Notes: generated by a model not told the origin, from the sequence alone. A DNA stretch of 64,000 bases from Streptomyces sp. rh34 (GCF_002551245.1 NZ_NTGZ01000004.1:22710-86709), one strand, 5' to 3'; shown: positions 26,019 to 33,599, numbered from the stretch's first letter. Program-made: numbers and translations.

Positions 26019-26225
26019 TCAGGTGCCGGGGATGGTGTCCTGGTCGACTTCGTGGGGTGCGGCGGCTTGTGGCCGGCGGGCGGGATCGCAGTCCGGCCCC
26101 CATCCGTTCAGGCGTGAGCTGAGCGCGGTCAGCGGGCGTCCGCAGCGTCGGCAGTACCGGTGTCGGTAGCCGGTTGCGGGGTCGTTGATGAGGGTGGGCT
26201 GCTGGTTCCGGTGGGTGCGGGCCAT
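26019..26225 (-). CDS. Small zinc-ribbon protein (DUF6011-like)
   Basis: A protein of 68 residues with YCRRCGRPLTALSSRLNGWGPDC, the pattern of DUF6011-type small actinophage proteins (CxxCGRPL...GPxC). It is convergent with the recombinase partner gene, only five bases away. Function unknown. Confidence 0.75.
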   Translation of the reverse strand: MARTHRNQQPTLINDPATGYRHRYCRRCGRPLTALSSRLNGWGPDCDPARRPQAAAPHEVDQDTIPGT

Positions 26226-26269
26226 GGGTTCAGTGTCCGGTGTGGTGGCGGCTGGTGCGAGGTGCGGTC

Positions 26270-26338
26270 TACAATCGCCGTGATCTCACGGTTGTGCCCG
26301 TGAGCGAGGCCACCACCCAAACGGGGCGGTGGCCTTCG
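26270..26338 (+). ncRNA. Candidate small RNA 1
   Basis: A good -10 box TACAAT (26270-26275) is followed by the palindrome CCGTGA-TC-TCACGG (26278-26291), an overlapping hairpin CTCACGG-loop-CCGTGAG (26285-26304) and a terminator-like stem GGCCACC/GGTGGCC (26308-26334) ending in TTC. Predicted transcript is about 57 bases. The same arrangement recurs at 38833-38940. No reading frame fits inside. Confidence 0.45.
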
Positions 26339-26357
26339 GCGTTCACGGGGTCAGGCG
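26333..26357. repeat. 25-bp direct repeat, copy 1
   Basis: CCTTCGGCGTTCACGGGG followed by TCAGGCG, repeated exactly at 26592-26616. On the minus strand each copy spans a stop codon and the start of an intergenic segment. Confidence 0.85.
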
Positions 26358-26584
26358 GCCCGGTGGAGTGCGAGGCAGTCCGGGCACCAGCGCTCGTTCT
26401 CCTTCACCAGCCGGACCGGCACGTCCTGCTTCGGCCCGGGCGCTACGATCCCCTCTTCCTTGCTGCACGCGATGGGGTGGAAGTCGCATTCCCCGGTGCA
26501 CCGGTGGCCGGGGGCGGGCTTGTGCCAGACGGTCTGGTCGGGGGTGCGGCCGTAGCCGGGGACACGTTCCGAGACGGCGAGCAT
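26351..26584 (-). CDS. Small zinc-binding-like protein
   Basis: A protein of 77 residues. It has CTGECDFHPIAC followed by a C-terminal CPDCLALH, a likely four-ligand zinc site. ATG 26584 lies behind AAGGAG. Last gene of the leftward WYL operon. Function unknown. Confidence 0.75.
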   Translation of the reverse strand: MLAVSERVPGYGRTPDQTVWHKPAPGHRCTGECDFHPIACSKEEGIVAPGPKQDVPVRLVKENERWCPDCLALHRAA

Positions 26585-26591
26585 GGCTTCT

Positions 26592-26616
26592 CCTTCGGCG
26601 TTCACGGGGTCAGGCG
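26592..26616. repeat. 25-bp direct repeat, copy 2
   Basis: Exact copy of 26333-26357. On the minus strand it covers the stop of the 95-residue gene and the leader of the next, including part of its ribosome site. It suggests duplication of an intergenic cassette when one of these small genes was gained. Confidence 0.85.
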
Positions 26617-26897
26617 CCCCGAGTGGCGCTGGCGTCCTGCGCGGCAACACGGAGGCGGGCATATCGCAGGGGCGACTTGGCCTGGAAGAAGTGGCCGCGA
26701 CGGTACTCCCGAACCTGCTCCCCGCCCTCATCGGTCAGGGCCAGGTAGCTGATGGAGCCGTAGGCGCTGAAGAGCCGGATGGCGGCCTCTTCGGCTGCCG
26801 ACTCGCTCTCAACCGGGCGGGGCTCGATGTGGGGTGTCGGGTACTGCTGGTGCCGTCCGTCGCGGATGCCGCCGGTCATGGGGTGCAGGGTGAGCAT
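26610..26897 (-). CDS. Small hypothetical protein
   Basis: A protein of 95 residues; ATG 26897 behind AAGGAGAACACC. Pattern: disordered N-terminus, a helix ESAAEEAAIRLFSAYG and strands ISYLALTDEGGEQVREY, GHFFQAKSPL. Middle gene of the WYL operon. Not recognised. Confidence 0.7.
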   Translation of the reverse strand: MLTLHPMTGGIRDGRHQQYPTPHIEPRPVESESAAEEAAIRLFSAYGSISYLALTDEGGEQVREYRRGHFFQAKSPLRYARLRVAAQDASATRGA

Positions 26898-26907
26898 GGT
26901 GTTCTCC

Positions 26908-27306
26908 TTATGCGGCGAGGCTGGTGTGAGTCTGGTCGATGCGGCGGCTCGGGAGGTAGTCCCGGCCGAGTTCGCGGGCGATGAGTTGTGCGGGGCTACG
27001 CACCACGATGACCGCACCCGCCGGGGTCGTTGCCTCCGGGCGGTCCAGGACGAACGCCATGCGGTGCAGGGTGTAGCTGACGATCTTGTGGACCAGGAAG
27101 CCCCGGGCCTCTCCCCGGAGGCGGCACATGGCGCGGACCTCGATGCGGCCGGACTTCGTGGTGCGGATGTCATACGGCTCGATCGTCCGGATGGACTCGG
27201 TGCCGTCCTGGTCGAGGTAGGTGATGGTGACGGCTTCGGCGCGGTCCAGGGCTCGGTACAGGTCGGTGAGGGTCTTGGTGCTGGTCTGCTGGTTGGTGTG
27301 TCGCAT
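26908..27306 (-). CDS. Stand-alone WYL-domain protein
   Basis: A protein of 132 residues. Residues about 20-95 fit a WYL domain: AVTITYLDQDG, then TIEPYDIRTTKSGRIEVRAMCRLRGEARGF and HRMAFVLDRPE. WYL domains sense ligands or nucleic acids and usually come fused to a helix-turn-helix; here no DNA-binding domain is attached. First gene of the leftward operon, driven by a promoter that overlaps the divergent rightward one at 27356-27384. It may regulate the lysis-lysogeny switch or a phage-defence response; inference only. Confidence 0.75.
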   Translation of the reverse strand: MRHTNQQTSTKTLTDLYRALDRAEAVTITYLDQDGTESIRTIEPYDIRTTKSGRIEVRAMCRLRGEARGFLVHKIVSYTLHRMAFVLDRPEATTPAGAVIVVRSPAQLIARELGRDYLPSRRIDQTHTSLAA

Positions 27307-27333
27307 CTTGTGCCCCCGCGTCTCGTGGTGTTG

Positions 27334-27384
27334 TGAAGACAGTACCTATATTCCATGGCGTACGCAATAGGAATGGGGTACGGT
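27334..27384. promoter_or_regulatory. Divergent promoters with shared operator-like element
   Basis: Minus strand: -35 TTGCGT, 17-base spacer, -10 TACTGT, for the WYL operon. Plus strand: -35 TGGCGT (27356-27361), 17-base spacer, -10 TACGGT (27379-27384), for the RHH/ERF operon. The two -35 boxes overlap in TGGCGTACGCAA, a near palindrome. The half-site GCAATA and the GGGGTACGGTGGT context match the elements at 40809 and 46689. Confidence 0.6.
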
Positions 27385-27462
27385 GGTCACACCAGGAACC
27401 GCCTGGAGTACCCGCAAGCCCAACAGCTGTGGCGTACGCACTACAAAAAGGAGGACACTGGC

Positions 27463-28053
27463 GTGGCACACACCCCCATCACGCGCCCGCCTGGCCGCCC
27501 CCGGTCCGATCGGCGCGCGTCGCCGAGAGGACCCCGCCCCGTGGCACTCCGCCCCGAAGACCAGAAGCGCGTCAACGACCTCACCGAAGCCGCCCAGCAC
27601 CTCCGTACCACCGGTGCCCCACAGCTCGCGGACAGCGTTGACTACGTCCTGTCCATGGACGGTCTCGCGTTCATCGGCCGACTGAGGTTGGAGCGCATGC
27701 ACACGCAGGCCGCCGAGGGTGACCTCGACCCGAACCTGCCGATGGCGATGCCGCGCCCCGTCCGGGACCAGATCAAGTCGACGGCCCGTCAGCAGGGTCG
27801 GGATTTGACAGCGGAGGCGCACAAGGCGCTGGAGGAGTTTTGCGCTGGCCGGTTCACTCCGGACCGCCCGGTTCGCGCCGCACATGGTTCGGGCGAGGTG
27901 AAGGTGAACCTGAATCTTCGGGTTAACGCCGACCTGCGGGCCCGGGCGGAGAAGCACGGTAAGGACGTGGCCGCCGAGCTGGGCTGGGCGCCGCGCGCTT
28001 CGCATGTCATCACTGGCTGGCTGATCCGGGAGTTCACCGGGGCCAGTAGGTAG
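27463..28053 (+). CDS. Putative ribbon-helix-helix DNA-binding protein
   Basis: A 196-residue protein, GTG 27463 behind AAGGAGG. Basic Pro/Arg N-terminus; the middle (about 90-125, LPMAMPRPVRDQIKSTARQQGRDLTAEAH) and the C-terminus (about 148-190, VNLNLRVNADLRARAEKHGK) both look like strand-helix-helix units of the Arc/MetJ type. Two such units could make a pseudo-dimeric DNA binder. First gene behind a regulated divergent promoter, so it may control its own operon. Confidence 0.65.
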   Translation: MAHTPITRPPGRPRSDRRASPRGPRPVALRPEDQKRVNDLTEAAQHLRTTGAPQLADSVDYVLSMDGLAFIGRLRLERMHTQAAEGDLDPNLPMAMPRPVRDQIKSTARQQGRDLTAEAHKALEEFCAGRFTPDRPVRAAHGSGEVKVNLNLRVNADLRARAEKHGKDVAAELGWAPRASHVITGWLIREFTGASR

Positions 28054-28055
28054 TG

Positions 28056-28076
28056 CCCACCCCGTGACGGGGTGGG
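28056..28076 (+). terminator. Hairpin between RHH and ERF genes
   Basis: CCCACCCCG-TGA-CGGGGTGGG, a perfect 9-bp stem with a 3-base loop, three bases after the stop. Followed by TTCGG. It probably lowers transcription into the annealing-protein operon. Confidence 0.65.
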
Positions 28077-28133
28077 TTCGGACGCCGACACCCGGGCCTG
28101 CCCCCGCACAGCGATAACCCCATAGGAGACCTC

Positions 28134-29129
28134 ATGGCCACGGCCACCGAGGCCCCCGCCAGCGTCACGGCGGAGGGCCCCACCTCGCACACCCAAAACC
28201 AGGCAGTCCCCAGCATCTACCAGCTCATGGCCCTGGTCATGCGCGACGTCCGCGACGTCGGCAAGAACGGCTTCAACGACCACCAGAAGTACAAGTTCCG
28301 TGGTGTCGACGACTTCATCGGCGCCCTCGCCCAGCCGCTCCGTGACCACGGCGTGTTCATGATGACGGAGATCCTCGACTTCCAGACCTCGGTCCGCGGA
28401 AAGATGAACGCCGTCCACATGCGGGTCGCGTTCCACTTCCACGGCCCGGCCGGCGACAAGGTCACCACCAGCACCCTGGGCGAGGCGTCCGACACGGCGG
28501 ACAAGGCGTCGAACAAGGCAATGTCCGCGGCGCTGAAGTACGCCCTGATGCAGACGTTCATGATCCCGGTCGACGCAGGGTCGCTCGACGACGGAGACCG
28601 GGACCACCCAGTGGGCCAGCGGTCACCGGCGGACGCGTACCTGGAGCGGCTGCGGAAGCCCACGGTGTGGAACAACGTGACGGCGCTGACCGCGATGCAC
28701 GCGGAGGCGAAGGGTGACGGCCTCTTGGGTTCGGCGGTGCAGGGCCCGGATGGGGAGACGACGCTTGGGGATCTGATCGTGTCCCGCGGCCGGCAGCTCA
28801 AGGACGAGTTGGCGGCCCGGGAGGAGCGCCAGGCGCAGGAGGCTCCGGTGGCGGCCGCGCAGGTGGCTGCCGAGCACGGTGCTGGCCCGGACCCGATCGA
28901 CAACCTCGTCGGCCAGGTGCAGCGCGGGTGGAACGACGCCACGGAGCTCACGAAGGTCCTTGCGGAGGCGGGGCGCCGAAATCAGCTGCTCCGGGAGGTC
29001 GACGGTCCGACCGGCGGCATGGTCCAGTTCGGCGACATGGTGACGGCCCGCGTACAGGAGCTCAAGGAGCAGGCTCGGCAGGCCGAGCGGAACGGGCACA
29101 CCGACACCCACGAGAGGAGCGCCGCCTGA
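28134..29129 (+). CDS. ERF-family single-strand annealing protein
   Basis: A 331-residue protein. Residues about 25-165 match the ERF superfamily: YQLMALVMRDVRDVGKNG, YKFRGVDDFIGALAQPLRDHGVF and the helix SNKAMSAALKYALMQTF. The C-terminal half is helical, with two related segments around TVWNNVTALTAMHAEAKGDG and GWNDATELTKVLAEAG, then a charged tail. ERF proteins anneal homologous single strands in phage recombination and genome circularisation. Together with SSB (46064) and the RusA-like protein (44231) it forms a recombination set. Confidence 0.88.
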   Translation: MATATEAPASVTAEGPTSHTQNQAVPSIYQLMALVMRDVRDVGKNGFNDHQKYKFRGVDDFIGALAQPLRDHGVFMMTEILDFQTSVRGKMNAVHMRVAFHFHGPAGDKVTTSTLGEASDTADKASNKAMSAALKYALMQTFMIPVDAGSLDDGDRDHPVGQRSPADAYLERLRKPTVWNNVTALTAMHAEAKGDGLLGSAVQGPDGETTLGDLIVSRGRQLKDELAAREERQAQEAPVAAAQVAAEHGAGPDPIDNLVGQVQRGWNDATELTKVLAEAGRRNQLLREVDGPTGGMVQFGDMVTARVQELKEQARQAERNGHTDTHERSAA

Positions 29130-30139
29130 TGACCGCCTCTCAGGAGCGGGAGCACGGGTACGCGCGGTACAAGCTGGACAAGTGCCGCTGTTACACCTGC
29201 GCGTGGGAGGTGTCCCAGTACGTCGAGGCCCGCGCCCGGGCCATCGCCTACGGAACGTGGCAGCCGTTCGTTGACGCCGAGCCCGTCCGGCAGCACCTCC
29301 AGAACCTTCAGTCGTGCGGTATCGGCCTGCGCCGCATAGCCGAAGCCGTCGGCGTGGACAGGAAGAGGCTGCAAGCGGTCCTGACTGGCCGGCCAGAACG
29401 GGGTACGGGCCCGCAGGAGCGGGTGCGCCCGGAGTTCGCGGCGGCGGTCCTGGCTTTGGAGCATTCACTGGAACTGATGGGCCCCACCACCCCCATCAAC
29501 GCGGCCGGTACCCACCGGAGGCTTCAGGCCCTGATGGTCGCCGGGTGGCCTGTGGAGCGGATTGCTGAGGCTCTGGGGCAGCGAACCTCCAACATGGCGG
29601 CCTTGATGCTTCGCCCGCGGGTCATTGTCCGTACGGCCCTCACGGTCCAGGGCTTGTACGACCAGTGGTGGAAGTCCGACCCGCGTATGCACGGTGTCGA
29701 CGTTCAGGCGTACACCGAGACCCGGAAGCACGCCGCCCGCCTGGGGTGGGCTCCGGTCGGCGCGTGGGACGACGACACCATCGACGACCCGGCCGCGGTA
29801 CCGGACCTGGGCGAGCAGGTCACGCGGACTGAAGCGATCGCCGAGGACGCCACCTGGCTGATGGAGAGCTTCGGCTACGACCGGCAGGCCGCCGCGGATC
29901 GTCTCGGCATCTCGAAGAACGGTGTCGCGCAGGCACTGTCGAGAACGGCGCGCGCAAGCGCCAACGGTTCAGCACCGACAGAACGGCCGGTGCTGACGTG
30001 GGAGCCCCCGAAGTGTGGCGAGGCACGCATGTACCGGCAGCATCTGCGCCGCGGCGAGTCCTGCGAGGAGTGCCGCGGTGCCAACGCTGCCGCGGATCGC
30101 CGGTACCGGCTGACAGGAAGCCGCGCGGAGGCGTCCTAG
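29129..30139 (+). CDS. Helix-turn-helix protein, DDDTIDDP family, copy 1
   Basis: A 336-residue protein, TGATG overlap with the ERF gene. Contains KCRCYTCAWEV at the N-terminus, several helix-turn-helix-like segments (GIGLRRIAEAVGVDRKRLQAVL; DRQAAADRLGISKNGVAQAL), the motif ARLGWAPVGAWDDDTIDDPAA, and a C-terminal CGEARMYRQHLRRGESCEEC zinc-like segment. A paralogue sits at 45147-46067, also next to a WhiB-like gene. Likely a DNA-binding regulator; target unknown. Confidence 0.75.
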   Translation: MTASQEREHGYARYKLDKCRCYTCAWEVSQYVEARARAIAYGTWQPFVDAEPVRQHLQNLQSCGIGLRRIAEAVGVDRKRLQAVLTGRPERGTGPQERVRPEFAAAVLALEHSLELMGPTTPINAAGTHRRLQALMVAGWPVERIAEALGQRTSNMAALMLRPRVIVRTALTVQGLYDQWWKSDPRMHGVDVQAYTETRKHAARLGWAPVGAWDDDTIDDPAAVPDLGEQVTRTEAIAEDATWLMESFGYDRQAAADRLGISKNGVAQALSRTARASANGSAPTERPVLTWEPPKCGEARMYRQHLRRGESCEECRGANAAADRRYRLTGSRAEAS

Positions 30140-30223
30140 CCGCCTGTTCAGCCACTGCATCACCGGCCGGTCCCACCCCGGGGCCGGCCGAAGTCGTCTC
30201 CATCACCTGTTGGGAGGCCCGCC

Positions 30224-30361
30224 ATGGGCGTTGTCCTGCTGTACCTGTCCGTCTCTCTGCTGCTGTCGGCGCCGTTCGGTGTGGCCGCGTGGCGGCACTG
30301 GTCGGACCGAATGCCCGACCGGCCCGGCGTCCCCCCGTTGTCCGAATCTGGGCCGCGATGA
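30224..30361 (+). CDS. Small single-span membrane protein
   Basis: A protein of 45 residues with one hydrophobic helix at the N-terminus (VVLLYLSVSLLLSAPFGVAAW) and a polar Pro-rich tail. ATG 30224 follows GGGAGG, and the stop overlaps the next start (ATGA), supporting a real gene. Function unknown. Confidence 0.65.
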   Translation: MGVVLLYLSVSLLLSAPFGVAAWRHWSDRMPDRPGVPPLSESGPR

Positions 30362-30738
30362 CTCGACCCATGACCCAGCTGTACCGGAGCCCCGGAGAGG
30401 AGGCGATGACCATGACCACCACCCAGCAGTACACCGCGATGGCCGCGGTGCTCGTCGTCCTGGCGGGCGCCGGCCGGGTCTGGTGGCAGATGCACCGGTT
30501 GCGGCGGCTCCTGCGGTCGGAGCGTGCCGCCGCACTGCTGACCGATGCCACGCACCACCGGGACATGGAGGCGTTCCGGGCCAGGGTCGCCCGCGCGGTC
30601 GCCGAGCAGCGGGCCGCGGAGGAGTTCACAGCCCGGTTCCTGGACGACCTGGCGGTCATGGCCGCCGCCGACGAGGTGGTGGCCGCCGAGCTGGCCCGCA
30701 CCACACACCACAACCCGCAGGAAGGGGACACCCCATGA
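30358..30738 (+). CDS. Membrane-anchored helical protein
   Basis: A protein of up to 126 residues with one hydrophobic segment about residues 27-42 (YTAMAAVLVVLAGAGRVWW) and a cytoplasmic coiled-coil-like rest. ATG 30358 is coupled to the previous stop; ATG 30406 and 30412, behind GAGAGGAGG, are alternative starts that would shorten it by 16-18 residues. Ends with ATGA overlap into the WhiB-like gene. Function unknown. Confidence 0.65.
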   Translation: MTRPMTQLYRSPGEEAMTMTTTQQYTAMAAVLVVLAGAGRVWWQMHRLRRLLRSERAAALLTDATHHRDMEAFRARVARAVAEQRAAEEFTARFLDDLAVMAAADEVVAAELARTTHHNPQEGDTP

Positions 30739-31601
30739 CCACGACCGTCGATGCGATTGCCGCCCGGCAGCGCCTGGTGGACGACCGGCACTACCGGTAC
30801 CGCGGGTGCGCCCCCGACCCTGACACCCCGGGCATGTCCGCGGGGGACCCTGATGTGCCGCTGGACGCGTGGGGCCCGTACACGGGTGACGGTGCGGAGG
30901 CGCAGAAGACTCGCCTGGACCGGGAGAAGACCGCCCTGCAGATTTGCGGCAGGTGCCCGGTGCTGGCGCTGTGCCGCACCTACGCCAACACCACCACCGT
31001 GGAGGTCGATGCGAACGGCCGGCAGGTCGAGCACCTCGTCGAGCCGGAAGGGGTCATGGGCGGGCAGAAGGCGCTGGCCCGGCACAAGGCACTCATCGAA
31101 CGCAAGCACGTGGAGGCCGCCACCGCCGTGGCGCCTGTGCGGGATCTGGCCGACGCCCGCACTCCGCAGAAGGTCGCGGTCCTGCTCGCCCTGGCCGCCG
31201 AGGTGGCGGACGTACGGGTGGCACACCGTGCCGGTATGGACCTGCGGACGTGCAACTGGCACCGCAGCGCCCTGTGCTCTCTCCTCGACCTGGACAAGGA
31301 GACCGCGACCCGCGACGAACTCCTTACGGTCGCGGTCCTGCGGGGGTTGCTGCCGTCGGCGGCCGGGGTGGTGTGGGACGGGCTGTGGCCTGTCGCCGCA
31401 GCTCCTACGACGGACGGTGTGCGCCAGCGGCGGATAGCCCCGGACATGCCGTTGACCGCCCTCATCCCGCGGCCGCGCACCCGACGCCGGAAGCCGCCGG
31501 CCACCGACACCCGGCTGCGCGTGCGGTACGTCGCGGTGCCTCTCTTCCCGGTGGCGCTGGTCGCCCCGGCCCCTACCCGAGCCCTGGAGCCCGCAGCATG
31601 A
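30735..31601 (+). CDS. WhiB-like protein 1 with long C-terminal extension
   Basis: A 288-residue protein. The iron-sulphur cluster ligands are Cys25, Cys71, Cys74 and Cys80 (ICGRCPVLALC), followed by GVMGGQ near residue 112, a variant of the Wbl G-V/I-W-G-G turn. About 170 further residues contain a helical region and a basic Pro/Arg tail with RPRTRRRKPP. Wbl proteins bind 4Fe-4S clusters and partner with the major sigma factor. Phage Wbl proteins can act against host WhiB2. The variant turn and long tail are unlike standard family members. Confidence 0.8.
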   Translation: MTTTVDAIAARQRLVDDRHYRYRGCAPDPDTPGMSAGDPDVPLDAWGPYTGDGAEAQKTRLDREKTALQICGRCPVLALCRTYANTTTVEVDANGRQVEHLVEPEGVMGGQKALARHKALIERKHVEAATAVAPVRDLADARTPQKVAVLLALAAEVADVRVAHRAGMDLRTCNWHRSALCSLLDLDKETATRDELLTVAVLRGLLPSAAGVVWDGLWPVAAAPTTDGVRQRRIAPDMPLTALIPRPRTRRRKPPATDTRLRVRYVAVPLFPVALVAPAPTRALEPAA

Positions 31602-32371
31602 ACCAGCCCACCACCACCGCGGCGGCCGACGCCTCGTCACCGGCCCACGTCGACCGTGCCCTCGCCGACCGGTGCCAGACCTCCGGCGACTACATCGCCG
31701 GCCTCATCGCCCACGGCCACCTCGAAGCCGCCGGCACACCCCGCAAGCTCCCCGCCGCCCTCTTCCCCGACCAGGACCCCGCCGCCGTGCAGCAGGTGTG
31801 GGACGCGGCGCTGGCGGTCGGGTACCGGGCCGGGCAGCTGTCCGTACGACCCACGTGGACGAGGGACGCCCTGGACCGTCTCCAGGCCGCCCTCGACGGG
31901 GCCGGGTTCGTGGCGATGGGACGTCTGGCCGCACGGTCCGCGACCCTGCACCCGCCCCGGCACCCCGCCGACGGCGAGCACCCCGCCGGGCATGACGAGG
32001 ACGACACCACGGCGCGGGACGGGGGCACTGGTGACCGCCCCCCGCCGCGGCCGGCCCGCCGTGTTCGCGCCCCCCGCCCAGACCGCCTACCTCGACCTCG
32101 TACACCACGGGATGCGGCTGGGGGACGCCGCCGAACACCTGGGCATCAACCGGGCCGTGCCCACCCGGCACGCCCGCACCGACCCCGAGTTCGCCACCCT
32201 GCTCGACGAAGCGAAGGCCGTGGGGGCGAAGGTACGGCGGGAGGGAGTACCGCACGACGAGTACCGGTACAACGTGCTCGGCTGCCGCTGCCCGGACTGC
32301 GGCCTGGCCGCCAGGGTCGGCCGCGCCGGACGCCGTACGGACGCAACCGCCGACGAACCCCCGGGCGGTGA
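31598..32371 (+). CDS. Hypothetical protein overlapping the next gene
   Basis: From ATG 31598 (ATGA overlap) the first about 145 codons look coding: a helical domain (DRALADRCQTSGDYIAGLIA; DPAAVQQVWDAALAVGYRAG) and an acidic linker. After about 32030 the frame has no stop until 32371 but reads as Pro/Arg-rich shadow of the following gene in another frame. Either the C-terminus is a read-on artefact after loss of a stop, or a one-base indel lies near 32021-32031. The N-terminal domain is real; the end is uncertain. Confidence 0.5.
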   Translation: MNQPTTTAAADASSPAHVDRALADRCQTSGDYIAGLIAHGHLEAAGTPRKLPAALFPDQDPAAVQQVWDAALAVGYRAGQLSVRPTWTRDALDRLQAALDGAGFVAMGRLAARSATLHPPRHPADGEHPAGHDEDDTTARDGGTGDRPPPRPARRVRAPRPDRLPRPRTPRDAAGGRRRTPGHQPGRAHPARPHRPRVRHPARRSEGRGGEGTAGGSTARRVPVQRARLPLPGLRPGRQGRPRRTPYGRNRRRTPGR

Positions 32372-32462
32372 CACCACCGGGGACGTCCACCCGATCCGAC
32401 TGGACGGGGCCGTCGTTGGCGACTCTTCTCTTCCTTCCTTTTTGCTGGCCAGGGCTTCTTGA
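32031..32462 (+). CDS. Helix-turn-helix protein with zinc-like motif
   Basis: A protein of 143 residues from GTG 32031; ATG 31992 is an in-frame alternative. Residues about 10-60 (TAYLDLVHHGMRLGDAAEHLGINRAVPTRHARTDPEF) are a terminase-small-subunit-like helix-turn-helix, and RYNVLGCRCPDCG follows at about 85. A polar tail ends SFLLARAS. It overlaps the upstream frame by about 340 bases. Likely a DNA-binding protein of unknown role; not assigned as terminase because the packaging genes should lie left of the head genes. Confidence 0.65.
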   Translation: MTAPRRGRPAVFAPPAQTAYLDLVHHGMRLGDAAEHLGINRAVPTRHARTDPEFATLLDEAKAVGAKVRREGVPHDEYRYNVLGCRCPDCGLAARVGRAGRRTDATADEPPGGDTTGDVHPIRLDGAVVGDSSLPSFLLARAS

Positions 32463-32480
32463 GGGGTACCGGGGAAGCTC

Positions 32481-32520
32481 AGCAAGATCACGTTATTAAA
32501 GTCGCAAAAGTATAGGACAG
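32481..32520 (-). repeat. 40-bp inverted repeat, right copy
   Basis: Reverse complement of 20531-20570, 39 of 40 bases identical. It lies 18 bases after the stop at 32462. Reading rightward it ends in TATAGG with TCACGT 17 bases upstream, so it could also be a promoter for the operon starting at 32606; the same boxes in the left copy would point left. Confidence 0.9.
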
Positions 32521-32605
32521 CGCCCCTGGCCCGTACGGCTGTGCGATGAGCCGCATACCTGACGACAAGTCGGATGAACAACACGATCAGCAAGGAGGCA
32601 GACAA

Positions 32606-32908
32606 GTGGCGAGAGGAACGGGTAGGCTGCGCTTGACGCCAGACGACCACTCAGGTCCCGGGTGTGCACAGACAAATAGAACGGCCTCGCTCCCCCGGCT
32701 GGTAACCGGGATCGACGCGAGGCCGGTGCCGCAGACAGTCCCTGAAGACTCCTACGGCCGGCCGACACACAACAACGACGAAGGTGCCGACATGGCGAAG
32801 CGTACCCGGGAATCATGCCCCGCAGACAGTAGGCCCCGCAGTTCCGGCGTGAAGATCACACCGCCGACGCACGCGGGCCCTGTCGCCACTACCAACCACG
32901 TCGCGTGA
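32606..32908 (+). CDS. Small hypothetical protein
   Basis: A protein of 100 residues from GTG 32606, placed by AAGGAGG seven bases upstream; ATG 32546 is in frame but has no ribosome site. Composition is polar (Ser, Thr, Pro, Arg) and less GC-biased at third positions than neighbours, so it could be recent or only partly translated. GTGA overlap with the next gene supports translation through its end. Confidence 0.5.
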   Translation: MARGTGRLRLTPDDHSGPGCAQTNRTASLPRLVTGIDARPVPQTVPEDSYGRPTHNNDEGADMAKRTRESCPADSRPRSSGVKITPPTHAGPVATTNHVA

Positions 32909-33330
32909 CCGCCGCCGTCCGGCAGCTTCGCCGGACAGTGCCGCACGTCGCTGCTCAGCCGACCAACAGCAGCCCTGACACCACCGAGGCGCACGGCCTC
33001 CCAGGTGGAGACTGCCTCTGTGGTCGCGGTGAGACCATCGGCACCTGCATCGTCACGGGCGACCGACTGTGGTTCCGGGCTTTCCGAGACTCGCCCGCCG
33101 CCTACCACTTCCAGCGCGTCACCGACTGGGCCTGCGTGGACTGTGTAGCCGACGCCGCCCTGGACGTGGCCACCGGAGTGATCCGCAACCAGATGCGTGA
33201 GCAGGCCCGCGAGCGCGCGGCAGAGATGAACGCACTGATGCGGACCAAGGCCATGCGACAGGAGGCTGGTCTGCCGCCCGTCTCTGCGGCCATCCCTGAG
33301 GGTTGCGACTGGCCGGAGGGCGAGCGATGA
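32905..33330 (+). CDS. Zinc-ribbon-like hypothetical protein
   Basis: A protein of 141 residues. Motifs GGDCLCGRGETIGTC and DWACVDCVADA suggest a zinc ribbon in the first half; the second half is a long charged helix (NQMREQARERAAEMNALMR). Overlaps at both ends (GTGA, ATGA). Function unknown. Confidence 0.7.
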   Translation: MTAAVRQLRRTVPHVAAQPTNSSPDTTEAHGLPGGDCLCGRGETIGTCIVTGDRLWFRAFRDSPAAYHFQRVTDWACVDCVADAALDVATGVIRNQMREQARERAAEMNALMRTKAMRQEAGLPPVSAAIPEGCDWPEGER

Positions 33331-33599
33331 CCCTCGACCCTGCAGCGCAGCAGCGCTACCAGCGACTCGAAGCCCAAATCGCAACCCTCGGCGGCGAAGA
33401 CGTGCCGATGACAACCGAGGAACTGCGCGACCTCCTCGGCGCGATCATCCACGGCCACAGCCACAGGGATCGCACGGACTTCGACCTCAACCTCGCGATG
33501 ATCGGCGTCGAGAGGCACGTCGAACTCCGCATCCAAGACTTCCTGGCCAAGCAGGCACAGGAGCAGACCTCGCCCAGCAAGGGGGATCAGGTGACCTAG
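33327..33599 (+). CDS. Small hypothetical protein
   Basis: A protein of 90 residues, ATG overlapping the upstream stop, with helices RYQRLEAQIATLGG and LRDLLGAIIHGHSHRDR and an acidic-polar tail. Last gene before the putative origin. Not recognised. Confidence 0.7.
   Translation: MTLDPAAQQRYQRLEAQIATLGGEDVPMTTEELRDLLGAIIHGHSHRDRTDFDLNLAMIGVERHVELRIQDFLAKQAQEQTSPSKGDQVT

Noticed and set aside
29820..31640. Long minus-strand open frame
   Set aside because: Opposes three overlapping rightward genes including a Wbl with intact Cys ligands; Arg/Pro/His-rich shadow.
32031..32462. Terminase small subunit assignment for the helix-turn-helix protein
   Set aside because: The HTH is similar, but packaging genes should lie beside the portal left of the window, and the protein carries an unrelated zinc-like motif.
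20531..32520. Reading the 40-bp inverted repeats as ends of a Tn3-like transposon
   Set aside because: No transposase or resolvase of that type inside, no GGGG terminal motif and no target-site duplication outside.
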